From assembly GCF_020523625.1 (NCBI RefSeq), contig NZ_JAJAQH010000006.1, forward strand, positions 868,001 to 932,000: a DNA stretch of 64,000 nt. Reading direction: 5' to 3'. A program made the position numbers and the translations under genes. Below, in pieces: positions 9,538-17,030 of the stretch. Position 1 is the stretch's first letter. Every line of letters begins with the position of its first letter. A model generated the notes under the pieces. The model was given only the letters and a program-made list of their open reading frames with translations. It was not told where the DNA came from and did no database searches. The stretch is from Methylovorus menthalis (GTDB lineage: Bacteria > Pseudomonadota > Gammaproteobacteria > Burkholderiales > Methylophilaceae).

Positions 9538-10455
9538 TCAGAGCAGGCCTTGCACATGCGCGACGGCACTTTCTGCCAAAGCGGGCAGGGCATAACCCCC
9601 TTCCAGCACCGAGACGATGCGTCCTTGCGCATGCTGATCGGCTATCTTTCTGGCAAAGGCCGTTACCCAGCTGTAATCTTCGATTTCCAATTTCAATCCA
9701 GCTAGCGGGTCATCCCGATGCGCATCAAACCCGGCGGAGATCATGATCAATTGTGGTTTGAAGCGAGCAAGCGCCGGGGCGATTTCGCTTTCCAGTGCTT
9801 CCCGGAATGCTTGTCCAGTCGTACCCGCAGGCAGCGGAACATTAATCATGGTGGCGCTGCGCGTATCGGCCCCGCGGTGCGGATAAAAGGGATGCTGAAA
9901 CGTGGAGCACAGCATGACATGGGGGTTGGCGCGAAAAATCTCCTCGGTACCATCGCCATGGTGGACATCGAAATCCAGAATAGCCACACGGTCCAGTTTG
10001 TGCTGACTCAAGGCATGCGCTGTGGCGACCGCCACATGATTGAAGATGCAGAAGCCCGCAGCGTGGCCACGCCCAGCATGATGCCCAGGCGGCCGTGTGC
10101 AGCAGAAGGCGCGCTGCGCCTTGCCTGACATTACCAAGTCTACTCCAAGGATGGCAGCACCACTGGCATGCAGGCAAGCTGACAGCGTCATCGGCCCCAT
10201 GGCCGTATCCGCATCCAGCTGCACCAGCCCCGCTGGAGGCGAAAGCTGGCGTATGCGGGTAACGTAATCCGGGCTGTGTACGCGTGTCAGTTGCGTATCA
10301 GTGGCGGCAGGGGCCTCATACAAGCTCAGTTGCTTGATAAGGCCGCTGGCCGCGAGGGCTTCATGGATCGCCGTGATGCGGGCGGGGGATTCCGGGTGTT
10401 TGCCATCCATCACATGCAACAGGCTGTCCGGATGGCTGATCATGGCAGTGGTCAT
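9538..10455 (-). CDS. Histone deacetylase-like amidohydrolase
   Basis: A zinc-dependent deacetylase of the arginase/HDAC superfamily (AcuC/acetylpolyamine amidohydrolase-like), 305 residues. Visible motifs: RPPGHHAGRGHAAGFC with H125-H126, ILDFDVHHGDGT carrying the metal ligands (D163, H165), and SAGFDAHRDDPL with the second aspartate ligand. The substrate in bacteria of this type is usually unknown; acetylpolyamines or acetylated proteins are candidates from family knowledge. It lies between queD and rsgA on the same strand, without obvious functional linkage. Confidence 0.88.
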   Translation of the reverse strand: MTTAMISHPDSLLHVMDGKHPESPARITAIHEALAASGLIKQLSLYEAPAATDTQLTRVHSPDYVTRIRQLSPPAGLVQLDADTAMGPMTLSACLHASGAAILGVDLVMSGKAQRAFCCTRPPGHHAGRGHAAGFCIFNHVAVATAHALSQHKLDRVAILDFDVHHGDGTEEIFRANPHVMLCSTFQHPFYPHRGADTRSATMINVPLPAGTTGQAFREALESEIAPALARFKPQLIMISAGFDAHRDDPLAGLKLEIEDYSWVTAFARKIADQHAQGRIVSVLEGGYALPALAESAVAHVQGLL

Positions 10456-10593
10456 GGGGACGACTCCAGTCTGAATGATGAAGAGGTGTCATCGACTGGG
10501 ACAGTTCAACTGAATTGGCTGTTCCCGTCCAATCCTCAGCTTTCCATATATTGCCTGTCCATCTCAATGGCCTATCAGAAAAACCTGAGGCAG

Positions 10594-11472
10594 CTAGCGC
10601 AACAGCTCTTGTGCCATGGATTGGTAATATTGCAGGCGGTCGGGGTGAATTTCATGCCGCTCCGCCGCCTCTCTTAGCGCGCAATCTGGCTCCTGCAGGT
10701 GGCGGCAATTATTGAACCGGCATTTGCCGAGGTAAGGACGGAATTCGATGAACGCGCGCTCCAGGGCTTCAATGTCGAGATGATGCAGGCCAAATTCCTG
10801 CAGGCCGGGGGAGTCGATCAAATGGCTATCGACATCCAAGTGATAGAGGTGGGCGGCAGTGGTGGTGTGTTTGCCGCTATCCAGCACTTGCGAGACTTCC
10901 TGCGTGCGTACCTGCTGGCCTGGCAGCAGGGCGTTGACGATCGTCGATTTCCCCATGCCGGATTGGCCTACCAGTACGCTGGTGTGTCCCTGCAATAAAG
11001 GCCGCAATGGACTGATGTCCTCATGCGCTGACATATGCAGCACACGGTACCCCAAAGCTTCATAACGCTGCAGCTTGGCCATGGCCTCCTGCTTGTCACC
11101 CAGGTCGCATTTGTTGAGCACAATCACGACTTCGATGCCCGCTGCTTCCGCCGCCAGCAGGCAACGGTTAAGCAACTCTTCGTAAAAGCTGGGCGTGGTA
11201 GCCAGCACGATAATGATCTGGGTAACATTGGCGGCCAGCAGTTTGCTGCGGAAGGCATTGCTGCGATAGAGCAGGCTGGTGCGAGGATCATTGCTCTCAA
11301 TCACGCCCTCGGCGGTGTCGGTGAGCTTGATATTGACGCAATCACCGCAGGCCAGATCGGTTTTCTTGCCGCGTGTGACGCAGCTGATTTCGCGACCATC
11401 ATTTAACTCTACGCCATAGCGCTTGCCATAAGCGGCGACGACTAGGCCATGTTGCAATTCTTGATTTTTCAA
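10594..11472 (-). CDS. rsgA: Ribosome small-subunit-dependent GTPase
   Basis: Late 30S assembly GTPase with circularly permuted G motifs, as seen here: NKCD (G4) at 120-123 comes before GQSGMGKST (G1) at 169-177 and DSPGLQEFG (G3). An N-terminal OB-fold precedes them. The C-terminal zinc knuckle GKCRFNNCRHLQEPDC is present. The start appears to be TTG, with no ATG in a suitable place. The 138-base gap to the upstream deacetylase gene holds nothing I recognise. Confidence 0.94.
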   Translation of the reverse strand: MKNQELQHGLVVAAYGKRYGVELNDGREISCVTRGKKTDLACGDCVNIKLTDTAEGVIESNDPRTSLLYRSNAFRSKLLAANVTQIIIVLATTPSFYEELLNRCLLAAEAAGIEVVIVLNKCDLGDKQEAMAKLQRYEALGYRVLHMSAHEDISPLRPLLQGHTSVLVGQSGMGKSTIVNALLPGQQVRTQEVSQVLDSGKHTTTAAHLYHLDVDSHLIDSPGLQEFGLHHLDIEALERAFIEFRPYLGKCRFNNCRHLQEPDCALREAAERHEIHPDRLQYYQSMAQELLR

Positions 11473-11519
11473 AGGGGCATTTCAGTCAGTGGCGATAGGG
11501 CATGATACCCGGCTGAGGG

Positions 11520-11828
11520 TTATTGATCGAATTTGTAGTAGGTCTGGTTGAGGTAGCGGGCCACATGCAGCTCTTCATCCTCAAACCATTTCATGCCGAG
11601 CATGGTGTTGCAATTGCGGATCTGCGCCAATAAACCACGGGAAGTTTTTACCAGACGATGTTCGCGCGTGTAGATGGCGGAACCATCACCCCCGTATTTG
11701 CTGGCATGGCACTGTATGCAGTTTTTCTCCACCATGGTTTTGCCGATGGCAGCATCGCCTTCGGCAAAAGGCTCGGCATGCGCGCTCATTGTCAGGCTGA
11801 GCAGCAAAAGCAGGAACGATGTGCGCAT
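11520..11828 (-). CDS. Small periplasmic c-type cytochrome
   Basis: A 102-residue protein with signal peptide MRTSFLLLLLSLTMSAHA and one haem-binding motif CIQCH, followed by a Met in NTMLGMKWF that could be the distal ligand. The start at 11828 is supported by GGAGAG six bases upstream; a longer ORF only overlaps the upstream M48 gene. It begins 16 bases after that gene's stop, suggesting co-transcription. Likely a monohaem electron carrier or respiratory accessory; the partner is unknown. Confidence 0.85.
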   Translation of the reverse strand: MRTSFLLLLLSLTMSAHAEPFAEGDAAIGKTMVEKNCIQCHASKYGGDGSAIYTREHRLVKTSRGLLAQIRNCNTMLGMKWFEDEELHVARYLNQTYYKFDQ

Positions 11829-11844
11829 GACGAGCTCTCCGATC

Positions 11845-13089
11845 TTATTTGACCGCCAGCTTGGCAATACGGATGCTAGCCGGTGGGTGTGAGTCATAAA
11901 ACGCCGAGTGCAATGGATCAGGCGTCAGGGTGGAAGCATTATCGCGGTACAGCTTGACCAGTGCCTCAATCAGATGGCGCGCATTGGCGTGCTTGGCCGC
12001 GTAGTTATCGGCTTCAAACTCGTTTTTACGCGAGTAGCTTGCCATCAGCGGACGTAGCAGGAAGAGGAACACCGGGCTTACCAGCAAGAATAGCAGCAAC
12101 GCCATGTAATCGCTGGTCTCGCTTACCCCCAGGCCGGTATAAAACCACGCCTGTTGCTTGAGCCAGCCCAGCAGGGCAAGGCCGACAAAGGTGACAAAGA
12201 ACATGAGCAGAATGCGTTTGATCACATGGTGATGCTTGAAGTGGCCAAGCTCATGTGCCAGCACCGCTTCAATCTCGTCCTCATCCAGCCGGTCGAGCAG
12301 GGTATCAAAAAACACCACGCGTTTGCTGGAGCCAAAGCCTGTGAAATACGCATTCCCATGGCTACTGCGTGTAGAGCCATCCATCACGAACAAGCCTTGC
12401 GACTTGAAGCCGCATTTGGTGAGCAGGGTTTCAATGCGTGACTTCAGTGAAACATCGGCCAGCGGAGTAAACTTGTTGAACAGTGGGGCAATAAAGGTCG
12501 GGTACACCGCCAACATCAGCAGGTTGAATACACTCCAGACCACCCAGAGATAAAGCCACCAGTAATCCCCCGCGCCCTGCATCAGCCAGAGCGCTGCAAA
12601 CAGCAGCGGAGCGCCGAGCAGCAAGCCTACTACCGCATGCTTGACCATGTCGGTGAAAAACATGGCAGGCGTCATTTTGTTGAAGCCAAAGCGTTGATCG
12701 ACAACAAAGGCCTTGTAGTAGTCAAACGGCAACTCCACCAGACTGCTGACGATCATGGCAGACAAAATGACGGCAGCACCGCGCAAAATCTCATGATTGG
12801 CCAATGCATTGCGCCACAGGCTGTCAATCAGCTCCAGGCCGCCGCCCAAGGTTAACGCTGCAAGCAAGATGGCTTGCGCCACACTTTCACTGAGCATCAG
12901 CCGGGTTTTGGCCGCTGAATAGTCGGCGGCCTTCTGGTGCGCTTCAATACTGATGGTTTGGCTGAAGGCAGCAGGTACGGCAATACGGTGCGCAATGATG
13001 TGGCGTATATGTCGACGGCCCAGCCAGAGCTTGATAGCGGTGGTCAGGATCAACAGGGCGGAGAAGATGAGGGTAAGAGTCGAGGCCAT
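11845..13089 (-). CDS. M48 family (Ste24-like) membrane zinc metalloprotease
   Basis: An integral-membrane protease of 414 residues with the zinc motif HELGH at 279-283 and a third ligand Glu in NEFEADNYAAKH. Several membrane helices lie before and after the active site (for example residues 1-20, 70-90, 150-200 and around 295-340). The layout and the segment VVDQRFGFNKMT match CAAX-prenyl-protease/Ste24-type enzymes rather than the shorter HtpX. Likely role: quality control of membrane proteins. It is divergent from orn. Confidence 0.9.
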   Translation of the reverse strand: MASTLTLIFSALLILTTAIKLWLGRRHIRHIIAHRIAVPAAFSQTISIEAHQKAADYSAAKTRLMLSESVAQAILLAALTLGGGLELIDSLWRNALANHEILRGAAVILSAMIVSSLVELPFDYYKAFVVDQRFGFNKMTPAMFFTDMVKHAVVGLLLGAPLLFAALWLMQGAGDYWWLYLWVVWSVFNLLMLAVYPTFIAPLFNKFTPLADVSLKSRIETLLTKCGFKSQGLFVMDGSTRSSHGNAYFTGFGSSKRVVFFDTLLDRLDEDEIEAVLAHELGHFKHHHVIKRILLMFFVTFVGLALLGWLKQQAWFYTGLGVSETSDYMALLLFLLVSPVFLFLLRPLMASYSRKNEFEADNYAAKHANARHLIEALVKLYRDNASTLTPDPLHSAFYDSHPPASIRIAKLAVK

Positions 13090-13196
13090 AGTGTCGTGGT
13101 TTTTCAGTTAAACTTATAGGGTACTGCCGTATGAAACATCGTCCCGGCGAAGGTTCAGCGAATTCGCTGCATTAGCCTATTTTAATGGAAATCATT

Positions 13197-13745
13197 ATGT
13201 CACAAGATCAAAATAACCTCATCTGGCTGGATATGGAAATGAGCGGCCTGCTGCCTGATAGCGACCGCATTCTCGAGCTGGCTGCCGTCGTCACTGACGC
13301 CGATTTGAATATATTGGGGGAGTCACCCGTGCTGGTGGTGCACCAGTCCGATGCCGTGCTGGATGGCATGGATGCCTGGAACAAGGGAACTCATGGGAAA
13401 TCGGGGCTGATTGACAAGGTCAAGGCATCGACGCTGGATGAAGTATCTGCTTCGCAACAGATGATTGAATTTTTGAAACAGTATGTCCCTGCAGGCAAGT
13501 CGCCTATGTGTGGCAATTCCATCTGTCAGGATAGACGGTTCATGGCGCGTTACATGCCGGAACTGGAATCGTATTTCCATTACCGCAATCTGGATGTGAG
13601 CGTGTTCAAGGAATTGGCACGTCGCTGGAAACCCAGTATTCACGGCGGTTTCAAGAAGGCCAGCAAGCATGAAGCGCTGGCGGATATCTATGAGTCTATT
13701 GATGAGCTTAAGTACTATCGCGAGCATTTCTTGAAGCTGGATTGA
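13197..13745 (+). CDS. orn: Oligoribonuclease
   Basis: 3'-5' exoribonuclease that finishes degradation of 2-5 nucleotide RNAs and pGpG. The DEDDh motifs are visible: [11 protein letters not shown] at the N-terminus, [20 protein letters not shown] in the middle, and [22 protein letters not shown] at the C-terminus. I choose the ATG at 13197 (MSQDQNN) because GGAAA lies 7 bases upstream and the family N-terminus aligns there; an ATG at 13185 adds four residues. Length is then 182. Confidence 0.95.
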   Translation: MSQDQNNLIWLDMEMSGLLPDSDRILELAAVVTDADLNILGESPVLVVHQSDAVLDGMDAWNKGTHGKSGLIDKVKASTLDEVSASQQMIEFLKQYVPAGKSPMCGNSICQDRRFMARYMPELESYFHYRNLDVSVFKELARRWKPSIHGGFKKASKHEALADIYESIDELKYYREHFLKLD

Positions 13746-13765
13746 TAGCTGACCTATACAGCCTC

Positions 13766-13793
13766 AAAAAAATAGGGTGCCCGCAAGCACCCT
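13766..13793 (-). terminator. Intrinsic terminator, minus strand
   Basis: A 7-bp stem AGGGTGC/GCACCCT (13774-13780 with 13787-13793) with loop CCGCAA. On the minus strand it is followed by ATTTTTTT (13773-13766). On the plus strand the following run is only TTT, so it is a weak end for orn but a good end for a minus-strand transcript coming from 13800-13930. Confidence 0.6.
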
Positions 13794-13801
13794 TTAAGTG
13801 A

Positions 13802-13930
13802 GGAGAAGTCAAGCTTTGGAAGAAGCTCACTCACCACCAAGCATGTTGTATGCCATGGATTTCCATTCGTGAGTGAGCTTGTGAAACTGAAGCTCGGCGT
13901 CACTATAGGTGGTCAATATGACAGCCAAAT
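13802..13930 (-). other. Structured intergenic element; possible ncRNA or 33-codon ORF
   Basis: A perfect 12-bp inverted repeat AAGCTCACTCAC (13823-13834) and GTGAGTGAGCTT (13869-13880) encloses 34 bases that can form two smaller hairpins (ATGGA-AA-TCCAT and GCAT-ACAAC-ATGC on the minus strand), so a three-way junction is possible. The same minus strand has an open frame ending at 13827 whose last codons read EWKSMAYNMLGGE. It would need a TTG start at 13928 without a clear ribosome site. The element is bounded by terminators on both sides. Neither an RNA nor a protein product is proven. Confidence 0.35.
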
Positions 13931-13931
13931 G

Positions 13932-13963
13932 AAAAAGCCTGATGGCTCCCATCAGGCTTTTTC
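13932..13963. terminator. Bidirectional intrinsic terminator downstream of glgA
   Basis: Stem AAAAAGCCTGATGG with CCATCAGGCTTTTT, loop CTC, 14 bp in all. The A/T ends give a U-run on either strand. It should end the minus-strand glgA transcript (stop at 13989) and also plus-strand transcription coming from orn. Confidence 0.8.
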
Positions 13964-13988
13964 ATTTTAATGTAATAAATTATTAATA

Positions 13989-15470
13989 TCAGGCAATGCT
14001 TTGATATACATTAATATATGCCTTCGCACTTTGCTTCCATCCCAAATCTCGGCGCATGCCGTTTTGCTGTATTTTTCTCCAGTTTTCTTGGTCATGAAAG
14101 TAGTTGATTGCGCGTCGCAGCGTGTTGTACAGCTCGGTGGTGTCGGCAGCATCCATGATGAATCCTGTGGCGGTTTGTGCTTGCAGGCTGGCTGGAGTGG
14201 TGTCGATGATGGAGTCAGCCAGGCCGCCGGTACGATTCACCACTGGCGGTGTGCCATAGCGCATGCCGTACATCTGATTGAGCCCACATGGCTCAAAGCG
14301 TGACGGCATGACGAAAATATCGGCGCCTGCCATGATGTGATGCGAGAGGGCTTCGTTGTAACCAATGCTCACGCTGACCGAGCCAGGATGACGCTGCGCA
14401 AGCGCACGAAAACCTTGCTCCAATGCAGCTTCTCCGCCGCCCAGCAGCACCAGCTGGCATTGCTGCTCGGTAATCAGCGCATCGGCAATCGGCAACAGCA
14501 TGTCGAGCCCCTTTTGGTGTGTCAGGCGGCTGACAACACCCAGCAATGGTCGCTGTGCTGCTGGTTCCAGGCCTTGCTGCTGTTGCAATGCCAGTTTCAC
14601 AGCCTGCTTCTTTGGCAGCGTGCTTTGATCATAGGCTTGCGCCAGATGCACGTCGGCGGCGGGGTTCCATTCGTCCACATCGATGCCATTCAGAATCCCG
14701 CGTATCTCGGTGCCCCGTTCCGCCAGCAAACCCTGCATGCCGAAACCGAATTCCGGCGTCTGGATTTCCCGCGCGTAAGTCGGGCTCACTGTCACCAGCG
14801 CATCGGCGTAAAACACACCGGCTTTGAGGAAGGACATTTGCCCGTAATATTCCAGCCCCTGCATCTGGTAGCTGTCCGCTGGCAAGCCCAGACGGGCTAC
14901 CCATTCCTGACCAAAGCAACCTTGAAATGCCAGGTTGTGGATGCCGAATACGCAGCGCGCCCGGCGCACGCTGGGCTGGGCGCGGATATGAAATTGCATG
15001 TAAGCCGGGGTAAGGCCGGTTTGCCAGTCGTTGCATTGCACAATATCGGGAATCCAGTCCTGAAGGGGGCTGTCGCTACAGCCCAGCCTCGCTGCAATCA
15101 TGGACAGTACGCCGAAGCGCACCGGATTATCTTCCCAGTCGCGGCCCGTGGTATCCAGATAGGGGTTGCCTGCACGCTGGTAGAGGCTGGGGCAGTCAAT
15201 GGCAAGCACCTCGACGCCGGTATCCGGCATTTTCCCCAGCACCAGACTGGCACGGCCAACATAAGGCAGGTCTTGCAGTTCCAGTACCTTGGTCTGGTCT
15301 TGCAGTTTTTTCATGACAGAGGGGTAGCCAGGGATCAGTAACCTGACATCTTCGCCTTGATCCCGCAATGCTGCAGGAAGCGAGCCACTGACATCGGCCA
15401 GGCCGCCAGTTTTAATGAGGGGGTGGGCTTCTGAGCTAACAAAAAGAATACGCAATCGAGCGACTTTCAT
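13989..15470 (-). CDS. glgA: Glycogen synthase (ADP-glucose-dependent)
   Basis: GT5 glycosyltransferase that extends alpha-1,4-glucan from ADP-glucose. The ADP-glucose-binding motif K20TGGLADV is close to the N-terminus (EAHPLIKTGGLADVSGSLP), and the C-terminal Rossmann domain has GVVSRLTHQKGLDMLLP and MPSRFEPCGLNQMYGMRYG with the catalytic Glu. Length 493 is typical. No other glg genes are next to it in this window. Confidence 0.95.
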   Translation of the reverse strand: MKVARLRILFVSSEAHPLIKTGGLADVSGSLPAALRDQGEDVRLLIPGYPSVMKKLQDQTKVLELQDLPYVGRASLVLGKMPDTGVEVLAIDCPSLYQRAGNPYLDTTGRDWEDNPVRFGVLSMIAARLGCSDSPLQDWIPDIVQCNDWQTGLTPAYMQFHIRAQPSVRRARCVFGIHNLAFQGCFGQEWVARLGLPADSYQMQGLEYYGQMSFLKAGVFYADALVTVSPTYAREIQTPEFGFGMQGLLAERGTEIRGILNGIDVDEWNPAADVHLAQAYDQSTLPKKQAVKLALQQQQGLEPAAQRPLLGVVSRLTHQKGLDMLLPIADALITEQQCQLVLLGGGEAALEQGFRALAQRHPGSVSVSIGYNEALSHHIMAGADIFVMPSRFEPCGLNQMYGMRYGTPPVVNRTGGLADSIIDTTPASLQAQTATGFIMDAADTTELYNTLRRAINYFHDQENWRKIQQNGMRRDLGWKQSAKAYINVYQSIA

Positions 15471-15610
15471 CGTAATAAATACAGAAATGCCAAGATCGAA
15501 TTTCCTGACGAGCAGGGGAGTGGCAAATCATCATACTGACCCGTCCCTTGCACGGCAAGTTGGACTTAAGCAGCCAAAAAACGCACCGATCATGGCGGGT
15601 TTGCACTCGT

Positions 15611-16867
15611 TTAGAGCATGAAAAAACACACAATCGCCACCAGCGTCGGCGGCAAGGCGCCGAGCAACAGTTGCCCTGCGCCTATGGAGGCATCCTGAAA
15701 GCCATTTTTCAGCAAGGCGACCCCGGCTGGGTTGGGTGCGTTGGCAATCACGGTGAGGCCGCCACCTGCCACAGCACCAGCGACCAGCATGTATTTCGAT
15801 TCGTCTGAAATGCCCATGATCAGCGATCCCAGATAAGTGAGGGCGGCGTTATCTGTGACGGCAGTCAATGCAACGGCGCCAAAGAATAGCGCGACAGGTT
15901 CAAGGCTCGCCACGATGGGTTGCAGCCACCATTGCTGCATGCCGCCCAGCACGACCAGACCGGCCAGAAAGAAGCCGACCAGCAGGCCTTCCTTCAGGAT
16001 CAATGGGTTCTGGTAACGTTCGTAAGCCTGGGTGAAGCCCAGGAACAGCAGGAACAAGCCCATGAAAATGACCGGGTGATGGGCAAACATGACCACGCCC
16101 GCCAGAAACAGGAAATGGATGCCGGATACCAGCACCGGCGTTTTTTGGCCTGGGCTGGCTGCCCCGGCAGGTGCCTGGCCAAGATGCTTGCGCAGCATGA
16201 TGGTGATGATGGTGGCATTGAATAACACGGCTATGGCTGCTTTCCAGCCAAAATGGGCCAGCATGAAGGCGCTATCCCATTGCCAGGTGGCGGCGACCAT
16301 CAGCACAGGCGGTGCCGCGAACGATGTCAGCGTGCCGCCGATGGAAATGTTGACGAACAGCACGCCAAGCGCTGCGTATTTCAACCACTCAGGGATGCCA
16401 TGGCGAAAAACCTGTGGCGCCAGCATCAGTGCTGCCAACGTCATGGCGGCAGGCTCGGTGATAAAGGAACCCACCAGCGGCACAATGGCCAGGCTAAGCC
16501 AGGCCTGAGCCACGGCAGTATTCATAGGCAATAGCCGTGCGATCACTGCAATGATTTGCTGCACGGCCTGCAGAACGGGTTTGGATGCCGCCACGACCAT
16601 GACGACGAAGACAAACAGCGGCTCGGTGTAATGCCGGGATTCGGCGTACTCAATGGCTTGCTCGCCGCCTGCCATGACCCCCATTAGCCCAATCAATATA
16701 AAAGCCCAGAAACCGAATACGACCTCTACTTCGCCCAGTAAATGTAGGAGCCCGGCATGGCGTGGGTGGCGATGAGCCAGGCTCTCGAAGAATTTGGCGC
16801 TAAAGGTATGAAGCAGGGCAATGCCAAAAATGATGGCGGCGGTGATTTGAATCGACGTCGGGCTCAA
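15611..16867 (-). CDS. Predicted Na+/H+ antiporter membrane protein
   Basis: A polytopic inner-membrane protein of 418 residues with about ten to twelve hydrophobic segments. It resembles the 'putative Na+/H+ antiporter' family (Na_H_antiport_3), with conserved stretches GEVEVVFGFWAF, GSFITEPAAMT and ALTYLGSLIMGISDESKYM. I choose the TTG start at 16867 because GGAG lies 7 bases upstream; a longer frame to 16924 has no such site. Ion specificity is not shown by the sequence. Confidence 0.8.
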   Translation of the reverse strand: MSPTSIQITAAIIFGIALLHTFSAKFFESLAHRHPRHAGLLHLLGEVEVVFGFWAFILIGLMGVMAGGEQAIEYAESRHYTEPLFVFVVMVVAASKPVLQAVQQIIAVIARLLPMNTAVAQAWLSLAIVPLVGSFITEPAAMTLAALMLAPQVFRHGIPEWLKYAALGVLFVNISIGGTLTSFAAPPVLMVAATWQWDSAFMLAHFGWKAAIAVLFNATIITIMLRKHLGQAPAGAASPGQKTPVLVSGIHFLFLAGVVMFAHHPVIFMGLFLLFLGFTQAYERYQNPLILKEGLLVGFFLAGLVVLGGMQQWWLQPIVASLEPVALFFGAVALTAVTDNAALTYLGSLIMGISDESKYMLVAGAVAGGGLTVIANAPNPAGVALLKNGFQDASIGAGQLLLGALPPTLVAIVCFFML

Positions 16868-17030
16868 ACGGTAATCTCCGTTACAGGTGGGCGTGGTTTT
16901 ATTATAGAGGGAATTCTGTTGCAATTAGACGAGACTGGTCGCCGTTGCTAAATTTGGATCGTTTATTGCTTCATCAGGGTAAGCCACAAAAGGTATGAAT
17001 AAAGTGTTGATGGTTATTGGGGAGCATGGA

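Noticed and set aside
14337-15341. Plus-strand open frame of 334 codons
   Set aside because: Complete overlap with glgA on the other strand; the translation shows no domain or ribosome site.
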